From: Saccoglossus kowalevskii
Taxonomy: Eukaryota > Hemichordata > Enteropneusta > Harrimaniidae
Assembly: GCF_000003605.2 (NCBI RefSeq)
Contig: NW_003133354.1
Span: forward strand, 45,289 to 99,789
DNA length: 54,501 nucleotides
Direction: 5' to 3'
The notes beneath the pieces were generated by a model that was given only the letters and a program-made list of their open reading frames with translations, did no database searches and was not told the origin of the DNA. Below, piece by piece: positions 32,409-44,800 of this stretch (the first letter of the stretch is position 1; each line of letters starts with the position of its first letter). The position numbers were made by a program, and so were the translations under genes.

Positions 32409-32810
32409 ATGGCACAAAGAGCAGTCTATATTGTGTATGCAATATCTATGATTTTTAACGCGGGCAAAGTTGTGGGTCAAACAACACCAGAGATCGACAG
32501 TCATATCATCACGCTGATGACAACTGATGGTGTCAGTATTACTACTAAAATGACAAGTCCGGATAATCTGCTACAGGAAGATTTATCAACTGGTTTTAGA
32601 ACATCGCTGTCTCCGGCATCCACCATGTCACCACATGAACAGGATGTTGATAACAAACAGTTGAACATTGTTGGGTTTTTTCCTCTTAGTGGAAACGTTT
32701 GGCGCGCCACAGGAGTTTTACCAGCGTGTGAATTGGCCATTGAACATGTGAACGCAAATGATGACACACTGTCTGGTTACACACTACGTATGGATTATGG
32801 TGACACACAG
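32409..32810 (+). CDS. Receptor exon 1: signal peptide and lobe-1 start
   Basis: Residues 1-134. A hydrophobic start (AVYIVYAISMIF) looks like a signal peptide. LNIVGFFPLSG at 85-95 is the first strand of the flytrap domain, and Cys107 is the first conserved cysteine. The 3' end GDTQ|gtgagt is the source sequence of the adjacent minisatellite. Confidence 0.94.
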
Positions 32811-35800
32811 GTGAGTTACACATTGCATATGGACTATGGGTTGCTGAGGTGAGTTACACATTGCATATGGACTATGGGTTGCTGAGGTGAGTTACACATT
32901 GCATATGGACTATGGGTTGCTGAGGTGAGTTACACATTGCATATGGACTATGGGTTGCTGAGGTGAGTTACACATTACATATGGACTATGGGTTGCTGAG
33001 GTGAGTTACACATTACATATGGACTATGGGTTGCTGAAGTGAATTACACATTGCATATGGACTATAGGTCAATGAGGTGAGTTTTACATTGCATATGGAC
33101 TATGGGTTGCTGAGGTGAGTTACACATTACATATGTACTATGGGTTGCTGAGGTGAGTTACACATTGCATATGGACTATGGGTTGCTGAAGTGAGTCACA
33201 CATTGCATATGGTCTATGGTTTATTGAGGTGAGTTACACATTGCATATGGACTATGGATTGCTCAGGTGATTGACACATTGCATAATATGGACTATGGGT
33301 TGCTGAGGTGAGTTACACATTGCATATGGACTATGGGTTGCTGAGGTGAGTTACACATTACATATGTATTATGGGTTGCTGAGGTGAGTTACACATTGCA
33401 TATGGACTATGGGTTGCTGAAGTGAGTTACACATTGCATATGGACTATGGGTTGCTGAGGTGAGTGACACATTGCATATGGACTATGGGTTGCTGAGGTG
33501 AGTTAGATACTACGTGTTAAATGTTATAAATTGGTTTTGTTATATAAGCCATAAATACAGTGTACCAGTAGATGGATTGTAATATCAGTCATTGTGAACC
33601 GTTGAATGTTTATTTATTTTTATTGATAGTGTAACCCTGGATATGGAACAAAAGTTCTGTTTGAGTTCATTAACTCCAATATTACTTATGTGATGTTGCT
33701 TGGTGCGGGGTGTTCAGGAGTCGCACAACCAGTATCCATGGGAGCCAACCTATGGAATCTTGTCCAGGTAAATTATAAGTTATTATATACACTAGACTAG
33801 CGACAGTCATCAGGTCTAATGTGTTAGTATACTAATTCAAATCAGCAAACGGCTGCGGCATTTTTTGTAAACGCCTTTGCCAGCTTAATAATTGCCATTT
33901 GATGACATCATATAACCCATGTCTTTTTCACTAATACGAAAACCAAATGTTCACCATATAAGTATACGCTATAAATGTCATCATGTTTGGGGAAAATGAC
34001 ATTTATTCTGTCTTAGTAGTGTGAACTCATTACCATAACTCTCGCATATTTCAAAATGTCCTCCAATGATTTGACGGTGAAAATATAAAATCGTATAATT
34101 GTCAATTACGAGGTCTTAAATGCCTTTCTAGCAATGAAGTCGCGAATTAGATCATTCCAAGCATTGTTCAATCGTGCAAGCAACGATTGAACAATGCCAT
34201 AGTAACAGTTAAGAGGCGGGATCACGACAAAGCAGTACGTTATTTGGCATATTAATGCCTCTCAAAAGCTGAGCAGTCCGTGACTGGAACATTGTAACTT
34301 TACATTGAGTCACCTGAGTTGGCCTGTTTCTATGGTAATTTGCAAGTCGGGCTGAAATTTTAATTGAGTAAGATTGACACAACGCTGAGTGGGAAGTAAT
34401 TCGACGAAATAAAATAATTATTATTACGTATATACGTATAACGATCCTAGATTTGAATTAAAATCATCTATAATAATAAGATTTGTTGCATTGTATTCAT
34501 GCACAATACATTTGCCATTCGTACGGTTGTCTCACGTAAATTCACACAAGGTCTCTTCTACCATTACTGAATTTCAACGCGTAATAAGTATGATGTAATA
34601 TATGATCCCTAGAATGGTTAATTAGATACTCTAGACTTAACACTATGTTAGGAAAGTTACAAAGTGCGAGAATCTCGTTAATAGTCAACTGTGCTCCACG
34701 ACAATTAAATGTAACTATTTGTGCAGACATTGTAAGTACATGTCGAACTTGGTTTTAAACTTTTTAAAGTTAACATTAAGCTATTTTTTGTACAAAACTT
34801 TGAATATCGTTGGTTGATGTCATTGGTGAAATAAATAAATTGGCAATAAACATCCTAAATGGTGGATTGTAATGATCACGTTCAATAGCATACATTTGAA
34901 TTAGCAACCCGATTTTTGGTTTACGGTTCACGGTTATAAAACCATCACTATCTTTGACACGTGACCAAATTTAAATTTGCCATGAGCATAAGTTTCTGCA
35001 TAAGTTACCAATGTGGAAAAATGTCGTGGAGTGGGTCACTTTACTCTTTTTTAATTTCTTGGCACAAATTCTGCACGTCTTGCAATAGTTCACGGCTTGG
35101 AGCCGACCGGTACATTCCACGATGTTTCATTTTCATCACTGCTCGTCTTAGGACTTTGTCTGTTTTTATAACTGCCGATATATCTACATGCGTTGTATTG
35201 GCTGGTTGTAACTATGATAAGTCATTCACAATAATTCAAGGGAGATCTTCGGAATCTGTCTCGTGGACCAACTACTAAACAAGGTTTTCTTAGATGATTC
35301 AACCAACCTCTTCGTTCGTAAAGTTATTAGTGCAAAACTTAACGATGACATCAGTCGTAAGGATGACGATTTTATTTACAATAAAGTACCGGATTTCATT
35401 AATTATTGCGTCACTGGCTATATTAGATAATATCTGCAAAGATTAATCATTTTTCTGATAACTACTTTCTCACCCAAAACGTTTTCTAACAACTTTGGCA
35501 TAACAGAATATTATACCTGCCAAAGAAATGTTAAATGTTAAAGCTGGTCGTTCCCTACAAAACCCTATGTTTTATAGTTCAGACGAAAGAAGACAATGTC
35601 TGCATATATACCACGGGTTGTGACAAGGCGAATGACTAGGGAACTATATATCCCATAGACAAGAGAGACTGCGATGTTTCTGTGAAATTGTCGAAATTTG
35701 TGGTCTCCTTAATCTCAAGTTCAACTGGATATAATTTAGGATGGTTGTTTGAAAGTACATCATCATTATCTGAAATTAAATTATTTTTTATTTGCTAAAG

Positions 35801-38800
35801 GTGAATTGTTTATAAACAATTATTTTATCCAGTAAGCCCGGGGATTTTAATAAGACACTCGTAATAACAACAAACAAACATACACTATATTTCTGAAAGC
35901 CTTGTCTGTGGGAAGTATAACATACCTATTATGAGAATCAGATAGACAATTGATTGCATCACGATCTTTAAATACATACTTTGGTCACCTGATGCATGAC
36001 TCAAGTCTATGGATTCGACTTCTGATAGCTTTCACCCACTCTGACAAAGTATGCAGCTCCACCTCCTCTCGTTTGGCACACTAGTATATTCTTCAACCGA
36101 GTCCATAATGATTTTAAAATTGTGACTCCAGTTGATTTATTGAGGTTCCCAAAACTGCAGTCCACATGATATCATCTTTCGAAGTGTGGAATAATGTTCA
36201 GATTTCAGTAATAACATAACCAGCTGGGGTAAAATGAAGAGGTCGGGCAGGCACAAGTAGTTTGATTTTCAAAAAATCTGTTATGCAGTGCTTGTTTATA
36301 GATGAAGAGTTTGTACATGTATATTTGTAAGACGAATGGGCAAAGACTGGTTATCAAAAAAGGTATTTTAGAGTTATCGACCTTCTTATGAAGTATATTG
36401 CTGACATTGATTTATTTAATTCATTTATTTGCAAAAAACAGATGCATGAAGTAACGATGTTCATTTGTCAACATCAGTTATCGAGCTGCTTTGAAAAGTA
36501 GTTGAAATGTCACCAATATTACCACTGGGGAGTTTGTAATCTTATTCTGTTCTGGGATCAAATTAAAAACAGCTAGTTGGCAGTCATTTGAACTGCTTAG
36601 TATGTGTATATGTGTTTAGTATTTTATTTAATGCAGGTTATAGAAAAAAATATATGTAGGAAAAGCAATTATACATGGGAACTTGCAAATTATCACCATG
36701 CACACATATAGTCACGCGGAGATGGAACATATTACAATTAAAATAACCATATTCAGAAATTCAATTAATTTTTGTATTGCATATGCGGAATAGAACATTC
36801 ATTAATATTGCATAATAACTCGGTGTTATCAATCAAAGGTTATTATATACCAAAATTAAAATATTGAAAAAAAACACACATTTTATTTAAATTCGTCAAC
36901 ATCCCAGAACAAAATTATATTTTTTTCCTTAATATTGATTCCCATTATGGTTTATAGTTTGCAGGTAACATAGCAACTGTGGCTTTCAATAAAGCATAAA
37001 AATGGCGCAGATAAAATGAACTTGTGTGGCAAATCAATAATAATTACGTTTCGTGTAATTTTTCCTAATCTCTGTCTTTTTCTATTTGATTCATGTGTGT
37101 GTCACAAAAATACGTTGTTCGTATTATATGTTACACGTGACATCAGTGATTTACGATCAGTCTCAAAAAAAGTTTATCACAGAACAGAGAATGACACACT
37201 GAATATATACATTGTAATGACATTTGCTTGAACACCAATCAAGACACAAGTCACAGAAATTGTATATTGGGGAAGGATATAGTGTCCAAATACAATAAAT
37301 TACAATATATTTGTAATTCATTGCAAAATATAATTTTATAATGAATAAGTGATATCTCACAAATATTTTTTTTGCAGCAGTTAAATAGTTAAACAATCTA
37401 CAACCGAATATTAAATAATTAAGAGGATTACGCTAAACATGCAAATTATAAGCATTGAATGTCCCTCATTGGTAAATGTAAACATGGTTTTTCATTATAC
37501 CATTGGGATAAGATGGATGCATAGTAAACATATCTTGTCCATGGTCTAAATTAGCAACTCAAATCAGAAGTGTCAATTTATCAAACCAAGAATATAAGAT
37601 TAGAGCGATTAATAAACCAACCAACACAATACGTTTTGAAATTCTCGCACAGAAAGATGATATCTTCTATTACTCGCAGATTATAGTTTAAATGTTTATG
37701 GCAGCAGACAATTGTCACGATTATTGACTTTTGATTGACCTTTAGGTGTTATTAGTTTGAGATTAACATTATTCACAATAATTTTAATTATAATCCGAAT
37801 TCCGAATAGTTGCCCCGACAATCACGGCCAAGTGAATTTCTATCATTTCTGGAATCTATCATTTTGGGTTTTGTCGTAATTTCAATTGATGAATTTGGAT
37901 GTGGTGATGATATCAAAAGTAACGAAGCGGCGAATCAACCGGCTATAATTTAAATTGTGATTACGTATCGCCAGTTTTAAAATTGAAATTACGCCAAAAA
38001 CCAAATTGTTAAATTCCAGACAATATTAGAAATTCATTTGGTCGTCATTATTCACGACACATGCTACATCTTATATAACAATTGTGAGCCACAAACCACG
38101 GGAAGGTCTAGTATTTTATTCAGTCAGAATTTAGATGTAGTGTTAGTTGCACGACTGTGCTTATTTGAGTCCTGCCAGGAATCAGCTCGCAAAGGATGTA
38201 ATACGTGTATTTTGCGCGTTGTACTATAATCGCATACATTCCTGTGCTCGCAATCAAACATTCTCAAACACACACTGCGTTCTGTGACGCTATAGGTTAG
38301 AACTACGTTCAAATGATGAACACAAAATTGAATCGCTTGAGTTGACTTCCCGTTAAATCGTCATCGCATATCAATGTACTGGTTATATCTTATAATTTCT
38401 TGGTATAATTTATTTATTCAAGCTCATATCAATTGATTACAATTTATATCTGGTGAGTTACAGGCCATGACGTCATAGATATCAACCAGTTTTGTTCTCT
38501 GGAGAAAAAAACGAATCGTACAGAAGTTGACAAAGCATTCAAAATTGAGCAATATTATAAAAGAAATGTAAAATACATATATTTTGAACACTTAAAAAAA
38601 CGATGTTTCTGCAAATGTGTCATATCTTCCCAGGAATTGCTAATGGCCAAACCCCCAGTCAACCCTAATACAATTACTAAATACAGTTGTCATCACAATA
38701 TATACGGATTGAAATATAAATAAATTGGAGTCAATTCAGATCGTGGTCGTTTCACAAACTGTGAAACATTTCCACTGAAACAAATCTCTGTGCTTGGGGG

Positions 38801-41800
38801 TTCAGATAATCACCAGTAATATTGTTGAGAAACACCAAAACCTTGGAATATTGGCGTATTTTGCCAACAATTCAAACTGCTTGCATAGAACAATCACATT
38901 GAAATTTTCCTATATCTCCGTACTGAACTGTCGTAATATATGTGATACATATGTCTGTAACATCGTCATACATTTGCCTATTGTCTTCGTTACTTGTTTA
39001 ACAATTGTAGACACTTTAATTAGTCATATCCGTGCATTCAGCCAAACTCACTAAAGGTACATATTAAGATATCGTAATCTGTAATTGCAATGGTAACAAG
39101 TGTTCGCCATTCTGAATACACCGTGACTGAAAATAACAATTTTATATATTCGGATTGATTTATAATTTGTATTCATGGTCATTTACAACAGGTCAAACGT
39201 TCATTTTTTTCTGTGTGTTTTTTGCAGATGTCTTATTCAGCATCGAATCCAGCTTTATCGAACACAATTCGCTATCCATCGTTCTACCGAACGTACGCAC
39301 CAGACTCTTTATATAACAACGCTCGTCTGGCCATGATAAAATATTACGGGTGGAGAAAAGTTGCCACACTCCACGAAAACCAAGAACTCTTTTCTTCGGT
39401 AAGTATCGGCTCATATCCATAATCACAGCTATGACAGGCCGTATTCTATTTTAACTGGTCCCTAAACAATTGATACCAGAATTTTAGATGCAGTGCTGGC
39501 TGCACACAATTGTTAATTTGTCGCCTTTTTGGGTAATCAGCTCCTGGATTATATTCGCAAAGCATGTAATACGTGCGTTTTGCAAGTTCGAATACGAAAA
39601 CCCTCTCAGTTATGTTTACACAATCGAACATTTCTGCAACGCTATTTGTTAGAACTGCTTTCAAATGATGAGCACTGCTTTCTAACGTCCACAAAACGCA
39701 TGAGTTTGCTTCTCTTCAGTGCATATCACCGTATATGGTTATGACAATTAAGATATTCTTATAATATACATACTTGGTATTTTATTGTAGCACATTTCAA
39801 TTGTTAGTTACAATTCATATATAGTGATATCATGTTGATGTGGGTTACTTACTATATATGAGTAGCGTGTGTTGTTCATATTTTCCTGTCCTGCTTAAAT
39901 TATTTTTTCTCTTTATTTTTTATCTCATCAGACAATAAACCACCTCAGCTCACTTCTGAGAGACAACGACATTGACATTCTAACGTCAGAAAGTTTTACA
40001 GTCGATGCATCTGAGCAAGTCAGAAACCTCAAGGTATGACAAACGTAATGCAACATTAAAGTTGTTTTAATCGTAAATCTGTTACGTAATACGATTACAG
40101 ACTCCGTGGACTGAACACCATATAAGATTCGTTGAAAAGGATAGTTATGCAGGTGTTTTGAGTTGCAATTACGTGTATAATTATTTGTCTTTAGAATCTT
40201 GTGTGCAACGAAGTGAACGTAAACTCACCATTACATAGAAATAATATTAGCCAACTCGAAATATGCGTGGAATGCAAAGCTTGTGTCCAATCACCAATAC
40301 CTACACTAATTCGTCTAGTCCAGAAATCAGGTGTACGATCAACTAGAACCATCGAGACATCCGCGAAAAAAATCACTCTAGCCAAGCTTACCGAATGACT
40401 GTGATGGCAGGTGACCTGTTTTTCTGTTCAAAATGATGTATAATGTACCCCGTGTGCATATCAATGCGAGAGATACTATACATAAATTAAACTGGTACGC
40501 AACGGTAGTTCGTGTTAGGAAACTGTAATCGTCTGTACAAAATCATTGACTATGTCGTAATTAAAAGAAACTTACACGAGACGAGAGCGTATGAGGTCGG
40601 CATTATTGTTATCTTGTATTATTGTTGTGGGGTAAGGAGTCTAATAAGTTAAATATTTCTTTTCCAGGAGAAAAATGCACGAATAATTTTTGGTAATTTT
40701 TATGAAGATATGGCCCGCCAAGTTTTCTGTGAAGTAAGTCATTTGTATCAAATTAGAATTATGGTAAATATTACCATCGGTCATGTCTGTTGCATCATCA
40801 GTAGCCAGTTTTTATCGGACTGAATTTTCAAATTGCCCGCTCATATTATAATTTTCTGTCAACGTGCTTGGGAACTAATTGCAGAATCGGGGGACAGCAC
40901 AACTCAAGCTACACTTTGTGACACACAAATAATTTTACGTCCCCGACGTATTTCTCCCAACAGAAAAAAAATGAACACTAGGTAAATGACAACTCGCTTT
41001 GAACGAAATTTTGGCGGGCATTTGCATCGAAGGTCAAAGCGAATTAAACTAAGCCAAAAAGCGACATTGNNNNNNNNNNNNNNNNNNNNNNNNNNNNNNN
41101 NNNNNNNNNNNNNNNNNNNNNNNNNNNNNNNNNACCACCACATGACAGCTAACATACAATATTCAATATTCGTATGGTATAGCTGTAAACCAGAACGTTG
41201 AATTGAGTATACCATTCACACATCTGATTTCACTAACACCAATGTCAGAGAGTAAATAATATAACTCAGTTATGTGTATATTTCGTTGTTTACCATAAAC
41301 TGTATTGGTGTGTGGTAGTGTGTTTTCTTGTCATGATTTCACTATCTGACATTTATATATAATTTAGGGTGAACAATGTAGGCTTGAATAGTTATGTGAG
41401 CATACCATTTTATATGCACGTTAAATTCTGTACTAGTTAGTTATGAGTATTCTAATTACCAGGTGTACAAACAAAATATGTATGGCAAACACTACGCATG
41501 GATTATACTTGGCTGGTATAGTCATGATTGGTGGAAGGTGGCTGATCCAAATATTGACTGCACTCCCGAACAGTTGTATACGGCTCTGGATGGTTACATA
41601 GCGACTGAAAACATAGACTTGAGTATTTATAGGGACAGGAAAACAGTGTCTGGATACGTAAGTACTGCTGTCTTCATCATCCAAACGTTGTGTCACTGAC
41701 ATATAGTAGTCTGCCACAGTTATTTTGGTCCCAGAAATACTTCCGGTGTCGACATAATTATGCAAATCAATCACGTGTTAAGACTTAGATCGTGAAAATA

Positions 41801-44800
41801 GAAAATATTAAACAGTTGCGATGTACTTCAGTAAATTTTATTATCTGCTACATTACTTGAAAGTCGTTAGCATATGTAGTGAAATGCAATGAATCGTACA
41901 CAGCAGTCACATGTACGCGAGTTATGCATTTTACAACGTGATTGGTTGACGTGATTGGTTGACGTGATTGGTTGACGTGATTGGTTGATTTAGCGTATCT
42001 GCAACAACAATACATTCCGCCATGCAACGCTTTCTCGATTCCAATGATATGTGAAATGCTCCATGCTTGGAAGCAGTGGTAACACATATAAAGAGTTGTC
42101 ACCAATTTACAATGAATGCTTTATCGAATTTTGCTTTATTTAGAAAAATATATTCGTATTGAACTATCAAGATTCCGCTTGATTCTACGTGGTCCCGTCC
42201 ACCTATGGTGAACACTCAATCACAACTAAATCTACGGAAATACTTGAATACGTGGTAAATTTTTACTATTTGTAATCAATCTTGAAAAAACTGTAATTAT
42301 AGCAGTTGGTATATGGAATATACCTTGTAAGTCAAACTCTAAAAACATATATCCGATAATATACTATTAAAAATGAATTTGAATACAATACAGTGGTAGT
42401 CATTTATTGGCATACTAGCACATTGCAGTATTCAAATGAAAGCAACTGATATTTAGTATACAAATCTAGGGTTTGACCCAAGAATAAGACTTTGCTATAA
42501 TTCTTTTACTGTTTGTTTGTGTTGAATATGCACTCAATTCACGACGATATTAACTATGCGACTCACTCCCACGGTACTGATAACATTGTGTTATAAGATA
42601 AGGGGTTATCATAGTTAATTTTTATGTTCCTAGAAGGCCCATTCCGCTTATCATTGGGAAGTCAAGCGCTCAGTAAAAACTGAGCATTAAAAGGGGTAAT
42701 TATAAAATGTTTATATGAATTCATGAAACTAGTTCGTTTCGTGATTACAGTTCTTTTTTTGTTCGATCGGAGATTTTCTCTGAGTACGGAAATTAGAAAT
42801 TGTCAAAAAAATCCTGAAATGTACGCAACGATGTAACACAAGTCGCTTTTATGTTATCTTCACAGTGTACGTGACAAGGGTTGTTAGCCCAGAAGTTCCA
42901 AAGGCCGCGCTCGGAAGTTTTCTTTTATTCAAAATAAAAATATAAAGGGGATATACTCGAGCTCATGCATGGCTAGATCGACTTCCCGACTTTCTCATGT
43001 ATATATGTTAATGAAAAAAATTACATCACTTTTTTAGATTGTTAATCAATGAGTTTTAAATTTGCAAAGTGTACCACAAGTGTAACATACTAAAAACATC
43101 CAGCACATCTCAAAAATAAAATGACGCAAACAAATTCAAAGAAGACGTTTAGGTCAAAATCAAATTTCAGAATATTCACAAGCAAAAGTGAGATAACAAA
43201 GAAAATTGAAAACTAATCAGTGCAAAGAAAGGGCACTGAAATCAATATGAACCGCAGCTGGTGAAGGTGTGTGCAACCGGGAGATAATAATGTGATCTAC
43301 CTTGTGTCTTCCGCTGACAAGAAAGTACACATTGCGTTTAAGTTGGACTCCTGATTTGTTTGATTCACAAGTTTACGCAATATAAAACGAACATGATAAT
43401 AACAATATTAGTAATCGATTTGAAATTAACCTCTGTTCAACGCTGTACATGGGCAATGCAACTGCTTGCTAAATCGTTCACTCAATATGTGTAAACTGAC
43501 ACAACCTCTAATACGTATTGAAGGGCTCTGTTGTCTCCTAGCAACATCCAGCAAATGATATGGTACTGATATATCATACTATATACATAATTATTTTATA
43601 AACGGCGATTTATGATTCATCAATGTGACCTCTTAGTGGCAAGCATATGGGTGTGATTTGCATAAACTGTTGTGATTTTTTCCATTTCAAATATGGGAGA
43701 TGACGATACTTGTTATGTGTTTCGTCAAAATCGACGAGTATTGTTATCTCTTACGTTTGAGAACACAGGGACATTAGTTTTCAATCTTGCGAAATTTCAC
43801 CCACCTACTGTGTGGTCACGTGACATATATGCAGTGAAATATCCCACGTTTTGACATTTAGAATGTAGTATTGTCCGTCACGTAATGTTTTTTTTCTCGT
43901 ATTATTCAAGTTTTCCCGAACTGTATGCATACCATGTCTACTTATAAAATCTTATTCTGGTCACTGTATTGTTTATAGACCCCGAATGAGTTTCAGTTGT
44001 TATACGAAGATGTGTTGAAAGAAAGGAATATATACGATAGTGTCAATGCTGGCGCTTCATATTGCTACGATGCTGTGTGGAGTATAGCATTGACTCTCAA
44101 CCAATCAATAGATATACTACAAAATGGTAAGATTAAACGTATCAAGGAATTACTGAATAATATGAACATATTATGACTACAAACGAGAAAAGATGTGCAA
44201 CCCCAGGGAAGGGTCTCCAAATGAAATATGGTACGCAAGCTGAAGTAAAAAAAATAAACGTAAAACGTGTTATTTAGTCGTTTGACGCGTACACGCGTGT
44301 AGCGTGTTTAGGGTCGAATATTTTAGATGTAACATAGAATATAGCAATAAAGTGTGAAAAAAGGAATCTTATGAATTCATATTACGTCAACTTGGAATCA
44401 GTATGATTTTAGTATGTATATAGGGTTTCTATTTTAAATATCTGCGCTTGAAAAGGGGTATAATTTCACACAAATAAGTATGTGTTTAGAGGATTTTTTG
44501 AAAAGCTATACTTTAGCATGGGTACTAGGTCTGACTTGGAATACCGCCCCTGGGTGTGTAACAATAAGGCTTGGAATACCGCCCCTGGATGTGTAACAAT
44601 AAGGCTTGGAATACCGCCCCTGGGTGTGTAACAATAAGGCTTGGAATACCGCCCCTGGGTGTGTAACAATAAGGCTTTCACAACACAATATGTACTAACG
44701 TTATATCGATCGCATCAAGCATACTCTCATTCTCTTCAATGCCCGAAATGCCAACCAAACACATTTCCCACAATTAGGTTACTTTGCATTCCCTTAGAAG

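Larger units (their letters stand above)
33768..39227. other. Receptor intron 2 (5.5 kb)
   Basis: AT-rich. It holds a perfect 15-bp inverted repeat (34161-34197) and, near its right end, one copy of a duplicated segment (38120-38480). ORFs at 34961, 37016 and 38794 have no recognisable domains. No nested gene is visible. Confidence 0.6.

Noticed and set aside
32501-32767. 88-codon antisense ORF in receptor exon 1
   Set aside because: Shadow of the real coding strand.
37865-38045. A decayed duplicate of receptor exon 3 at the offset predicted by the flanking repeats
   Set aside because: The sequence there shows no similarity to exon 3, so an exon duplication is not supported.
39560-39600. 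tRNA-like B box (gttcgaat)
   Set aside because: No matching A box or cloverleaf around it; no tRNA gene could be supported anywhere in the window.
40904-41215. ORFs of 71-103 codons across 41070-41133
   Set aside because: Again open across N; flanking residues resemble no family.
43672-43854. 60-codon ORF just upstream of receptor exon 7 (MIFSISNMGDDDTC type)
   Set aside because: Not in frame with a splice junction and absent from the GABA-B family; the phase from exon 6 to exon 7 is already exact.
44466-44688. Antisense repeat ORFs (HTQGRYSKP type)
   Set aside because: Translation of the 35-bp minisatellite; two frames are open because of the repeat.
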